64,000 nt of DNA from Agrocybe praecox (Eukaryota; Basidiomycota; Agaricomycetes; Agaricales; Agrocybaceae). How positions within the stretch are numbered: the stretch's first letter is position 1; each line of letters opens with the position of its first letter. The notes under the pieces are model-generated. The model searched no databases. It saw only the letters and a list, made by a program, of their open reading frames with translations, and was not told the origin of the DNA. Position numbers and translations under genes: made by a program. The stretch covers positions 2,480,001 through 2,544,000 of the forward strand of contig OZ024847.1 of NCBI GenBank assembly GCA_964017145.1. The letters are read 5' to 3'. Below, piece by piece: positions 1 through 11,140 of this stretch.

Positions 1-169
1 ACGAGCAATTCTTTGCTTGGAATGATAGATAATATACTTCCACCAGATACCCGATGTTGATTGGGCGTCATTAATTCACGTCTATCGTGCTGATATCAGT
101 AATCGTCAACGTTTTCCAGACGGACGTTGCTCTGGTGTGGTCTTCCATTGATGTACTTATCGCAGCCTT

Positions 170-341
170 TTAACAATGCATATTCTATTTTAACCTCATC
201 CGCGCAAGACGACAACTTCTTTACAACATATGAATCACCGTTTTTGACACCCCTCTTGCTCAACGGTACCCCCCATCATTTATAGATACTTCAGCCAGAA
301 GGAATTCCGGTGCTGGGCCATGAATATGCCTACAGATCACA
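170..341 (+). promoter_or_regulatory. Relic of a TPR-gene upstream region
   Basis: This stretch resembles the region 3800-3920 upstream of TPR1. It shares a CGCGCAAG...CTTCTTnACAAC block, then ACCGTTT, CCATCATT, GATACTTCA and a GGGCC block in the same order and orientation. No TPR coding exon follows. At about 341 the sequence switches to a segment duplicated from the RING locus. I read it as the surviving promoter side of a further TPR copy whose body was lost or replaced. The similarity is visible but imperfect, and no function is implied. Positions 1-169 hold nothing I recognise. Confidence 0.45.
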
Positions 342-890
342 TTATTGTTGCTGCTCGCGAATCCGGATTCGATCTTCGAACGTCGGAACGAAAGTAAGGG
401 AAAAAAGTTCGCGAATTTTTTTCTTGATTGATTGATTGGTTGGTTGGGCTATCGCACTTCGAAAACCCAACTTGCTTTGTTGTTTGGTTAATTTAGTTTC
501 GCTTGGGTCTTGTGTTGATCATTGATGTTTTTGTCGATGACGATGGAGGTGGCGGTAATGTGGAAGAAGGCAGAGACGACACCGACGGAGGATGACGATG
601 ACGATGATGGTGATATAAAGACGACGACGAAGGGTCTTATTTACTCATCACAGTATACTTTTTTGGGGGTTCGGAGGGCGAGCGTGATGTGGGGTAGGAG
701 AGCGAGTGTGGAAGGATAGGGAGGGAAGGGGGGGGCGAAAAGACGAAAAAGAAAAGAAAAAGGCAGCAAAATAACCGAAAGAAAAGAAAAGAAAATCCAG
801 TCGACCCGAATCTGTTCTGTTCATAGACGTCTCGTCCAAGTCCTACGTCTTCGAATAACCGGTCATCCTCGAATAAAACGACCAATCCCC
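342..890 (+). repeat. Duplicate of the 29925-30500 segment (RING 3' side)
   Basis: From the TTGTTGCTGCTCGCGAATCC block onward this matches 29925-30500 in the same orientation. Shared parts include the CGAACGTCGGAACGAAAGT block, the TTGATTGATT run, the GATGACGATG tract, the purine-rich AAAAGAAAAG tract and the ACCGGTC...CGAATAAAACG block. The sequence is low-complexity and I see no convincing coding region in it. Homology continues to about 935, where it jumps to sequence from about 32356 onward. Confidence 0.75.
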
Positions 891-1455
891 GGATGGATCT
901 TCCACGAGCAGAGCGAGCAAGCGACATCGATAAACAATGTATGCGTATGCGTACAAGGTATCCAGCGCTCGTGCTGCGCGTCATCATATTAGGCGGAGAT
1001 GGGGGAGTAGAGAGACGACAATGCTTGGGAGGGATGAGCGGGGCAGGCGTCTGCGTACGGTGTGTCGGTGTCTGGAGCGCAGGGAGGGTGTATTGGAGCG
1101 CAGGGAGGATGTATGGGACAAACCAGGCCCAGGCGTATGCGAGCGCGGTATAGAGTGCGGAAGTGCTGATGCAGAGGACAGTCCTGGGCTGGGATTGTGG
1201 GATCTCGGGGACGACACGCCAGGTGTGTGAGGTCTTGGGATTGTAGGTGCGGGCATATGGGAGCGAGTGGGTGATACGGGTGTGGAATGAGTGGGTCATA
1301 GAGGGGGTCATTGAGCGGGAGAATATGGATGCAAACCGGGTGTGCATGCCACTGAATCTGGACAGCGGCGAGGTGGTGCTTGAGCTCGTTGACGAGGGGA
1401 ACTCTCTCTGGGGCGTGCTGAACGGTACTGGCGATAGTGTTGGCGATGTTGGGGG
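891..1455 (-). pseudogene. Fragment of RING-gene terminal exon
   Basis: The minus strand matches the Ser/Pro-rich last exon of the RING gene (about 32356-33020). It retains recognisable peptide pieces such as RTQTPAPLIPPK, LSTPPSPP, MMTRSTS and SMTPSMTHS. The frame is broken by small indels, so SHTPG-type repeats are scattered over different frames. The RING domain, coiled coil and stop are absent. The break near 930-945 joins material homologous to 30540 directly to material homologous to 32356, a net loss of about 1.8 kb relative to the source. Homology ends at about 1455 and module R1 begins at once. It is a dead fragment. Confidence 0.75.
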
Positions 1456-2910
1456 TTATAATCCGAGCGGCACTGATGCGTGCTGTGTGTGTACGCTGGC
1501 GGCGATGTGGGTAGGTGCGTACGAGTTCCGTGCTGAAGCTGAGGACGACGTTGAACTATAACGTAGGGTACATGAGTAAGAACTTAAACTTACCACACAG
1601 CCTTTAACAAGCCTGACTTCCCATCGACCCTGTCCTCTAAATGAAATATCGACTGCGCTCAAGGACAATGACCCTCCGCATACTGTGACGAACCAACAGA
1701 AAAAGATTAGAGGGTGGCTCTAAGAGTCGGAGGGTAAACTTACGAAATTATGCATCTCTTTGCGCTCTTTTCCTTGTTTGCGCAGCCCGAAATTTCCGTC
1801 GTGCCCCATACCGCGATAATGAGAATGATCGAACTACGAAAGAAAATGAATCTGAAGGAATCTTGATTAGCGTATATGTGCATTCAAACCAGCAGTGGTG
1901 ATACCTAGATGGTATAACTTCATGGCAACCACACCGGTCATCGATACCCATTCGTCAAGATAAGGAGGGGAAAGCGGAGTCTGGAAGGGCGGATGGATAT
2001 GAGTGGGGTAGCAAAGCAAGGAGGAAAAAAGCCACTTACTGGTTGAGAAGTGTGCACAAGTAGAGCGTGGCAGCAGTTCCAAGTGGCTCATGAAGCGGCC
2101 TCGATTGCGTAATTTGAGATCAAGTACGGCGTTCTTGACCAAAGATGGAGCTGGTACGAAACGTACGAAACACGCAAAGGTTGGCGATGGGGAAAAGAGA
2201 ATAAATGCAAACATGGGAGTCACCAGTTGGTATGTTCTCAGAAAGTAAGACACTGGCTGTGGTATTGCAGGAGACAGTTCCACTGATTCGACTTCGAAGT
2301 GAGCGGAGAAATTCATGGAAGTCGGACTAATTTCGGAATGAACGATCACGCAACTTTATTCGGCTTATGCCGTTACGCGTCGAGTCGCGTCGTCAAGGCC
2401 GAGCCTTATCTGAGACAATTTTCTTCTTCCCTTCCACCACCACTTTAGCTCCTGCTTCGCCACACTTGTCCTGTTTAAACCTCGGCCTCGTCGTTCATCT
2501 CTGTTTGCGAGCCGATGTGCCTGATAAACTGACCTGAAGTATCCATGACCGGCGATGCCTTCTTCCTGCGCTCTGGGTCACACAAAGCGTTATTCCAGCA
2601 TTTACGTTTCTTATGCCTCACCCATTTCCTCACTTGGACGTGATGCTCAGCTGCTATCTGTGTTGTGAAATTGAGTATGCAAAAGACCTAGGTCAGCTCT
2701 CTGAGTCGACTGTATGTTTTACGACGGCCTTGAATGGTGATCAACGCTGCGACCGATGCCATCAGCGTATGTCCAAACTTGTCTCTATCCCGCTCCGAAC
2801 GCCCTAGATTCGAAACACTTATCAATCTCAATTTCCATTCATCCATAGTATCGTTCGTCTCTACGTGTCTCTTGAACTTTCTGACTGCCATCCTAGATGC
2901 ACTTGGATGG
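1456..2910 (-). repeat. Module R1, decayed multi-exon gene-like repeat
   Basis: This is the first of five members of an unidentified repeat; the others are near 8.8, 16.7, 50.1 and 58.6 kb. Read on the minus strand, homologous exon-like blocks are bounded by GT...AG, for example a donor GTAAGTGG near 2040 and acceptors ending in CCAG near 1985. One block encodes SVELSPAIPQP (about 2285-2250), which corresponds to SAELLPAILQP in R4. Another carries PYLDEWVSM (about 1975-1945). The upstream block containing TTACGCGTCG (about 2365) is shared by all members except the first half of R3. Stops and frame breaks prevent a full-length product. I do not recognise the protein. Confidence 0.6.
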
Positions 2911-4102
2911 CCGAAGTAAGTTTACACTATGTGTATTGGCCTTAATGCTTGTTCGTCCCTCTCTCTCTGCCCCCCACCTCCGACCCTATTTTATCTAGAC
3001 AACGAACGTCGTTTACTCTTCTCAACACCCAATCGTTCCACTTCTCTGATGAACAATGCACCGGCATGCATCGCGGTATCCCGTAGTTTAGTTAGCCTCA
3101 CACCCCGAAATCAAGAACGAGGGGAACTCCATTTCTATTTCCAAGTACTCAAAAGGAGATGAACACGTATCAGAAATGGTGGTATGTATCTTTAAATCTC
3201 AGTCACATCAACACGTCCTGATTCTCGTATTAATTTCCAATCTCTCATTTGCTCACTGAAATTCGTCTTTGAGACCCAAGCATCTCGTGGAAATTGTGCC
3301 GGAGGGGGATTTTCACAGATAGGCTGAAGCACCCAAATTTGACGCCGGGTTTCCCTTGTTGCTGCTACTCCAAGCAATCCGTCTTTTGCATTTTTTGACG
3401 GTATGAATGGAATTTATTGATTTGAGGTCTTGGTAAGACATCGTTAAATAGGCGTCTGTTCTTTGAGTTCAGTACTGAGAGATATCTGAAGAAAGGGCTC
3501 GGAATATTCTCAAGGGTAGAAAATATCGTAAAGGTAGTGTTAACACTTGGGTTCACAATGAATTGAGTAGGCGCTTAAATCGCGTATGCGTGATGTTATT
3601 CGAACTTAGTCACGAATCACGCGAATCGCGATAGCCCGGATAGAATTCCCATCAACGATAACGACAGTGCTCTTCTTTTCCCTTACAAGACATACCTCTA
3701 TGTGATGACTGCACTGCGCTGTGCATCACTATCATGGGCTCTGCAGTGATCTGAGGCTGATATATCTCTCACAGCCTCAGGCAGTGCGTATTTGCCACCA
3801 TACGCGCAAGGCCACAGCTTCTTCACAACTTGCGCATTATCATAACCGTTTCCACCATCATTGACGGATACTTCATTCATAATGGATTTTGGTGGAGGGC
3901 CGATACACTATGTACATGGCATGGGACAAGGTAAGTTGTTTTCGGAACATTGTTAATGACGGCGCTTGTAGTTTATTTATAACGGACAGATGGGCGCCAG
4001 GCAGTGCCGAACTGCAGTGCTGATATCCACTGGCAGTGAAACCATATAATCTCAAGCAACTTCTCACCTACCAGCAACCTTCCTTTCTTCGCTTTCCCTA
4101 CA
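2911..4102 (+). promoter_or_regulatory. TPR1 5' flank
   Basis: There is no gene here. The distal part (2920-3160) resembles 11150-11460 and 20100-20700, so it belongs to the duplicated unit. The proximal part begins with a CCCATCA(G/A)CG block at about 3650 and a CTCACAGCCTCAG block at about 3770. Both recur upstream of TPR3 and TPR4, and in weaker form upstream of TPR2. A TTTATTTATAAC stretch (about 3973) and a pyrimidine-rich leader precede the ATG. Conservation between paralogues may simply reflect recent duplication rather than regulation. Confidence 0.4.
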
Positions 4103-7100
4103 ATGACAGATCCATTATCCATTACTCTCGCCGCAGTCTCGTTTGCAACAGCACTCAAGGACATCATCGAACTCGCACAAACGCTCAATGACTCGTTTAA
4201 GAAGGTGTGAATTTACCATCGCCGCTGGGCGAAGGCTTCAAAGCTGATCATCACGTTCTTAGCCTGGTCGGAATATGCGAAGGGCAAAATCTCTGGCTGC
4301 GGAGACACTCAAAATCGTACAAGACCTCAAGTCATTCTATGACGGACATAAAGAGATTCTCGACAGTGCACCGGAGATGCAAAAGGCCATATCAAGACTT
4401 TCGGAGTGCGTGTTTATCATCATTAATCGGGCATTTTTATTCACATCTCCTGTAGGGAAATGCAAAGGGTACACGAGGAGTGCAAACCTATACTGCAAAT
4501 TCACTCTGTCTCGGACGGAGAACAACATACCTGGATAAAGCGGAAAGTTGGACCTTGGTGGAACCGGACCAGCCTGGAGGAGGCCATTGAAAATCTACGA
4601 GACGGCGCAAACAAATGCCGAAGTGATTTCATGGTACGAGAATAATCAATCCGCAGGCGGATGTGTGTTGATACGAGTTTTGAAGATGTTTTCCCTGTTG
4701 CGCATGGAAGCTGCTGTCACACATGGGTTTGCTCGCCTTCAACCCCCATCATCGCTTCCTCGAGTGTCGGATAATTATGTCCTCGCCTTCCAAGGTTCCA
4801 CTCCCGTCATATTATCCCATCTCCCCCCACATGTCAAATTAGCCGAACACCTTGTGTATAAGGAGGCTATCACCTTTCAAGTGGGCAAGATCGAGATTCT
4901 ATTCAAAATGGTCGCTTCTGGCGGATTCTATACCGAAGAAGAGCCAGATCAATTATATTTGCAACCTTTTGAGCTTGTCACACGCCTAAACCCTTCCTCG
5001 AAAGAGGAAATAGAAGATTTACAATTCCAAGTCTTTGCTGAGATTGCGAAAATACGCGAAAACTTAAAAGGCAGAAATAATGGACGATCCATCCAGGACG
5101 GCGCATGGGCGATGTCGGATTTATCTGTCTGGCTTGCCAACCTTGATATGCATCATGAATCTTTAGCAATGTCACGGTTTGCTGTAGACCTTTATAGGAT
5201 ACTCACCAAGACAAACGAAGACGTTTATGGACCCCACCTTGTGCATGCACTTTACCTCACATCGTACACGCTTGAGTACACTGGGGAGCATGTACAGGCC
5301 TACAAAGTAATCACAGAGGCTGTGACCCTTGGGCGTCGTCTCGTGGCCGCCAGTCCAACCTTTGATGCCCAAATGCAGCTTGCTCGATTGGTTCGCTACT
5401 GCTCGTATGTCGCGCGTCTGAATGAAGATTTGGAAAATGCCACCCGTGATGCAGAAGAAGCGGTACAAACCTACGAGCATCTAATTGGACAACCCACATC
5501 CGCGTTACAAATGGAAATAAACATCATTGACAACATCTACGGACCAACCGTTATGACATTGAAAGCCACGCGTGTTTACGACTTTGCTCATGCATTGGTA
5601 GAACTGCATTACAGTCTATCTTCAACCAGTAGGAAAGATGAATCAGTAAGAGCAGGAATTAGGGCGCTCGAGATATACAGTGTACTGGAGCAGAGACACA
5701 ATGACACCCATTTCAGTGTTTCAATAGCAGCTCTCTGTTACTCTCTCGCATCCGATGACAATCGGGACATAATTTCCATTGATCAATCTCTTTCCTACGC
5801 CCAAAACGCAGTGTCTCAATATGAGAAGGTCCTTCAACACACCGGAAATGTCGATGAGAACCTTCCTTTTTCCCTGGCAAGGCAAGCTAAGATTTTATCT
5901 GATTTGGGCCGTGTTGAGGAGGCATATGTGGTGTGCCAGAAACTTCAACAAATAGTTCAAAAGCATATTGAGGATTATCAACTCCATGCTAAATCACTTC
6001 TGCAACTAACACGAACTCTTTACCGTTGCAGGCGTTACGTGGAGGCAGCGTCGGTCGGGGAACAATTGGTTGCCATCTGCCAAGGATCACTTTTAAATTG
6101 GGATCTCTACAACGCCTACGCCTACACTTCTATGGCCTTTGAAGGGTCAGGAAACACTCTCAAGGCAGTACAAATTGCGGAGTCAGCAGTCAGCTATTAT
6201 CGCGTTCTAGCATTTCACGATTCTAAACACGTTGAATATCTTGCTGCCAGCTGTGACAGTCTGGCACGTCGACTTCGATCAGCGGCTGAGCACGAACGAG
6301 CCCTTAGTGAAGGACACGAAGCAATGAAGCTGTATAGCAGCTTGATTCAAAAAGACACTACCCATCTAGAGCCATACATGGAAACACTTCAACTAAATAT
6401 GGATATTGCCACACAGGCAAAGATGGAAATCCAGTGGTACCTGGAAAGAAGCCAAGAGGTCATTCAGTATTCTCGGGCACTGGTCAAGCAATTTCCCGAT
6501 CAAAAAATATTTCTTATTCGTCTCATGAGGAAGCACGCAAACCTGTTGGAATACCTCAACCAACTTGCAGAAGCCAGCACCACTATTGAAGAGACTTTTA
6601 GCTGGTTCGACATAGATTCAACTGAAGATGAAGAGTTGGCAGAACTGCACTTTGAAACACTTCTGGTTTCTGGCAGCCTTTTTTTCCATCAAGGTCATCT
6701 CGACAAGGCACTCAACGCCTATGACAAGGCGATCAGAGTTGGGAAACCCTTCGCGAACGGTCATTCTGTTGCCTACAATCTTCTCGTGGCAAAGATAGAA
6801 ACCCTCATGATCTTACATTTTATGGGACATGTTCCACTGGTGCTTGCCAGCATTGAAGACGGTCTTACGTTTGCTGCCGAACATGATTTGGAAGAGGCAT
6901 TTGCGTATGCCTGTTATTTGCAAAATGCGTCACTTGTCTACCGATCTAATGGAGACATCGATAAAGCGGTGTCGAACATGCGACGGTCGATCGACATTGT
7001 TAAAAATCAGAACAAAATTGCATTATTTCCATGGATTTTGTCTGATCTCCTTGCCGACGCCAGGGAGGAAGAAGAAGCTCTTACTGCTGCAAATGAATCC

Positions 7101-7586
7101 ATACGAGATTGCCAGAAGTACAAGGATCATTCCGAAACCATCTGGAGGGAATTCTATTTACAAGCGCAGTACAGTCTAGCCCTTCGTCTTTTCGCCAACA
7201 ACGACCTTGTTCAGGCACGAGAACTACTTCTCGAGGTCCGATCATTTTACCAACAACATTCACAGGCCAGAAATCTTTGGTTCATCAAGCTGGCTATAAC
7301 CCTATGGGCGTTAGGACACCTGGAGTGCGCATCAGGCCGACACGAAGAAGGCATCGCTGCAAGAACCGAACTCACCCAGTTGCGCAAACGACTTCGACTC
7401 ATATTTCCGCGTCTTGATGAATTTGTGGAGGTGGGATTGAAAAGGGAACGAAACTTTGCTGCGTGGAAGAACCTGCTCAAAAAGATCAATGTAACATGTG
7501 GACACCAGGATGAAGATGATATGATTGAAAGTACAGTAGTATCCCAGTTCGAAGATCTGGCAGTCTCGTCGGATGAGCCTTTATAG
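4103..7586 (+). CDS. TPR1: helical-bundle N-terminus plus TPR array protein
   Basis: The model has four exons, 4103-4204, 4263-4405, 4456-4633 and 4686-7586. Its introns of 58, 50 and 52 nt are all GT-AG, and the product is 1,107 aa. Exon 1 encodes an amphipathic helix (MTDPLSITLAAVSFATALKD). Exons 2-3 add further helices with conserved LAAETL, HKEILDSAP, RVHEEC and WIKRKVGPWW blocks. I infer that this resembles the HeLo/MLKL-like N-terminal bundles of fungal NLR-type proteins. From about residue 270 to 1075 tandem TPR-like helical pairs follow, for example SLARQAKILSDLGRVEEAY and GHLDKALNAYDKAI. I see no Walker A, NB-ARC or NACHT block. Unlike its paralogues it lacks the heptad stalk at the start of exon 4, going straight from MFSLLRMEA to AVTHG. 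The start was chosen because exon 1 is conserved in all four copies. Confidence 0.85.
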
Positions 7587-8090
7587 CTGTAATACGCACA
7601 GACTCTTGCTTTCCACTGGTCAAAAGACGCATATTTCACTTATACCTGCAGTCATACTTTTGTAGTACAACATTTGTATCTACCTCAACACACATAAAGT
7701 AATCAAAGGAATAAAGAAACATTTAACAAGGATCGAGAAATGTGTAGAGAGATGTTGGCTTTGAGCGCGTCGAAGTAATAAATCAACACGACAGGACAGG
7801 ACCAAATTGACCGATATTTAGACATTGAACGTTCTTAATATCCCAAGCATCATCAACGTTCAAGGTGCTCTGTGGCAATGGATAAGAATTCAGCGCGGTG
7901 TACTCGATACTATGATCGGACACGAGTTGAGACTCACTAGGAATACTCGATATACTTCCTGGTATTTAATATTTTTATTTGGGTCCATACTGCGCCAAAT
8001 GCAGGATACACGAAGATCGGGAAGTTAAGTAACCTTGAATGAAAATGTTCAGTGCATACACAAACTCAAACGGATATAGCGTACCATTAT
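7587..8090 (+). repeat. Conserved 3' flank shared by the TPR copies
   Basis: This flank is homologous to 15986-16560 downstream of TPR2, and in reverse to 61805-61220 downstream of the TPR5 stub. Shared landmarks include CCTGCAGTCATA, TTGTAGTACAACAT, GATCAACACG-type blocks, TTCCTGGTATTTAATATTTT and AACTCAAACGGATAT. The flank contains AATAAA-like signals (about 7714) and no gene. Homology stops at about 8090, where an unrelated GMC-type coding relic begins. Confidence 0.7.
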
Positions 8091-8094
8091 ATAC

Positions 8095-8219
8095 CTGACC
8101 ACTGACGACATTTCCACAATGCGCGAGGCCCTCAAAGGAGTCCGGCGTTTTGTATCCGCCCCGGCGTGGAAAGACTGTATAATAGGTTCATCCGGCGAAA
8201 GCTTTCAGTCTCGACGCAG
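8095..8219 (+). pseudogene. Relic exon of a GMC oxidoreductase C-terminal domain
   Basis: An open segment with the ATG at 8119 internal reads LTTDDISTMREALKGVRRF, followed by VSAPAWKDCIIG. The RRFVSAPAWxDxIIG signature is typical of the C-terminal substrate-binding domain of fungal GMC oxidoreductases such as aryl-alcohol oxidases. It ends at a plausible GTATGAG donor at 8220. Downstream frames do not give the expected remainder of the domain, nor its catalytic His segment, and nothing upstream encodes the FAD domain. It is therefore an isolated exon-sized remnant lying at a duplication boundary. The call rests on one motif. Confidence 0.45.
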
Positions 8220-8799
8220 GTATGAGCTTTCTCCGACAAAGGACCTTGATCCACGTCTGATGTTGAGGCGCATAGTATCTGTCCTGACTACTGTGAAAGA
8301 TCCGGCTCTGCCATCCCTCCTGGCCTCAGAGGCTTCGATACCACCACCATACCAGGGTCCAGCATACCTGTCTTGTCATCTCCACCTCTCGCTTTTCATC
8401 CAGCCCAGCCTCTTCGACCATCTCGAATCCCACTCGATAGAACTTAATGGGTTGTTCCGAAGCTTATAACACCATTTTCCCCCGAGCACGCTTCGCAAGG
8501 TATGCGCATGACCTCCGAAATCTCGATATACCTGCGACGGTGATTGCTATCACACAGCTTATTTATGAATCCATGATGGGTTGAGCACATTGTGCGATAC
8601 ACCATCATCGACTTTCGAACAAGAAATGTTTAATCTGATGACGGAGTAACATTTAAGTGCTGAAAATATAGCGTTCTGCAGGCGATAGCAGCGACATAGA
8701 ATTTCCAGGAACGTCACTGAAACCAAAGACATCAATTTTAGAGGGGTATAGAGTCTAAGACACAACTTACGAATTTTGAACCCAACCGAAACCTCGGTA
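8220..8799. other. Unassigned interval
   Basis: I see no supported gene here. Short open frames exist, but none shows a recognisable domain or partner exons. The interval lies between the GMC relic and module R2. Confidence 0.5.
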
Positions 8800-11140
8800 A
8801 GTGACCCTCCGACCTATCATGGCGTTCAAGGATGTCCCCCTGGATATGAAGGAGCTCTCTGTTAACGTTAAGCAGGACCTCAGCGCGACAGTTAAGCCCA
8901 AGGAGGGTACACCAGCTTCCTGCAACCGATTCAGTCGTACTTCGTCATCAATCTTCCTTCTCTTCTTGCAACTCGGTTAGAACTTTCTCGCATTTCAACT
9001 TGGCGGCCTATTCCTCACTAGCGCTGAGCATCCAGCTTCTTGAGATTTGTGCTAGTTCACGTGCTATCGCACGATACGTCCCTGCATAGGTAGTGTACAA
9101 GTAAAGGTCGCGTCTTCCCTCCCAACTCCTATAAGCAAATCACCGCTGCTGGTGCTGTGCCCTCCTGGCCTGACTCCATCGAGATCCAGGATGTTGAGGT
9201 AGCATCCTTGACATGTCGCAAGAGTATGTATTCGCCTTTTCGCCATCCAAAACCACTGGTCGTCTTCCACTGTCAATAACACGTCGGTGCTCAATTCTTT
9301 GCCCGCGAGACCCACTCGCATAAGTACAGTTTGCTAGGTATGCATAAACCCGCCGCGATTTGATGTGGAGGTTGATAAGCGCCGAGCTCGTTCCACGATT
9401 GTGTGCATCAAACGAGAAGTGTCATGTTCAAAGCTGGCCGCTACGCGGTCGATGGAGTAGCAGAACATGTCCGAATAGCATTGGAGCGTGCTGTGTATGT
9501 ACGATGGCGGGGATGTGGGTAGTTGTGCACGACATTCTTGCTGCAGCTGAAGACGTTAAGGTATAAGGTAGGGTATAGGAGTAAGAATGACAATTTACCA
9601 ACGCGGCCTGCAAGGTATTACATGCTCGAGTTCCCATCGATCATATTTTTGAAGTATCGAGTGCTCTCAAGAAATCGAAATCTCCGCACACGCTCTGACA
9701 ATGGACAGAAAGATATTCAGGACACGTTCAAGTCTATGAAATGGATGGGTGGACTCACCAAAATTTGCAAAGCTGTTGACGCCCTTGATCTCTTTCCCCT
9801 AGTCCCCAAATCCATCGTACCATAGACCGCGATGACGAGGATGGTAGAACTAGGAGGGTAAAGGAAACTGAAACAACGATTATAATTCAACACGAATGAT
9901 TCTTACAGTGTTTTTGCCAAGGTATCCATCCTGCCCAACCCATGTGATGGCCTAGCTTCACGAACCCCATACCCAGCGCATCAATTGACCGGTACCCGTT
10001 CGTCGAGATGGGGAGGAAGGAACTCTGGAAAGAGATAGATGTGAGCATAATGGCATATCAGAAAGAAGGCACGTACTGACATGGTATACGATCCATCCAT
10101 CATTAAGCGTCAGACATAGAAGATAGCAGTAGCTTGAAGTGCACAACGGAGCGGCCGACATGAGGAAACCTCTCTGAGATGATGAAAATGATGTGTAAGT
10201 GGAAGACATCCTATGAGATTTGTGTTAATCATTTCTCGCCGCGGAGATGGGAAGGGCTCACTTGATCGAGAACTTGGAATTCTCGGAATTCTCGGTCATG
10301 TACGACGTCCTTAATAGAAACTAGAATTGCTACAAAACAAGCAGACATAAATGACGCGTAAGGAAGAGTAGCTGGAAACATGGACTTACCAGGTTTGCAG
10401 GACCTGCGATATTTCAAGCGACAACTGCCAGCCGTCAACAGCCTAAAGTTCTGGCATCATCGAATTCGCAAACAGTGGGCTTCGTTTAAGAAGAAAAGTG
10501 CAAGAGCGAACACGGAAGACGGACTAATTTCGGGACGGATCACTTCAACGCCGAACGATCACGCGACTTCATTCGGATTTCTCCGTTTACGCGTCGCGTA
10601 GCCAAGGCCGAGCCTTATCTAAATCAATTTTCTTGTTTCTTTCCCTCCACCACCACCCACTTCCGCCCACTTGCTTCGTCACTGGTACTGTGCTGCAGAT
10701 GTCCTAAAATTTCAACTATCTAGTCCAAACTTTCCCTGTGACTCGATGGCACTGCGCGATGGAAAAGCAGTATGTATCCTCGGCCTGTAATCTTTATCTG
10801 CCTCCCCGCGCTCCCGCTCTTCCTTCAAGTTCTACGCTCCTTACGCCCCAACCATTTCCCCGCTTGGATGTGTTTCTAAGCTGCTATATATGCTGTACTT
10901 TTTCTAGCAGTTATGAAATCGAGTACGCCAAAGATAGAGTAGGCATAGGTGGGTTCTCGGAGTCAACTGTATATTTTACATTGACGCTGCGACCGATGCC
11001 ATCAGCGTACTCGTACGTCCAAACTTGTCTCCATCCCGCTCTGAACACTCTTAACTCGAAACACCTTCCAACCATTTCCATTCATCCATCCATAGCATCG
11101 TTCGTGTCTTCGTGTCTCTTGAACTTTCCGACCCCGTAGT
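8800..11140 (-). repeat. Module R2, decayed multi-exon gene-like repeat
   Basis: This is a second member of the module, read on the minus strand. It has exon-like blocks with GT-AG edges, including donors GTAAATTGTC (about 9597) and GTGAGTCCACC (about 9760). Conserved peptides include GLAGKE and DVLLTVEDDQWFWMAKRRI (about 9305-9230), matching TNTDVLSTMDEDRWF in R4. The TTCAACGCCGAACGATCACG...ACGCGTCGCGT block lies at 10548-10602. Frame breaks and stops leave no intact product. The family is unrecognised. Confidence 0.6.

Noticed and set aside
637..1347. A 236-codon minus-strand frame at the left edge
   Set aside because: It runs through the chimera of two duplicated segments. Only pieces match the RING tail and the rest is low-complexity flank, so it is not a gene.
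8819..8980. A 53-codon ATG-led frame (MAFKDVPLDMKELSVNVKQD…) with a coding-like composition
   Set aside because: It is too short, has no recognised family and no joinable exons, and sits at the edge of module R2.
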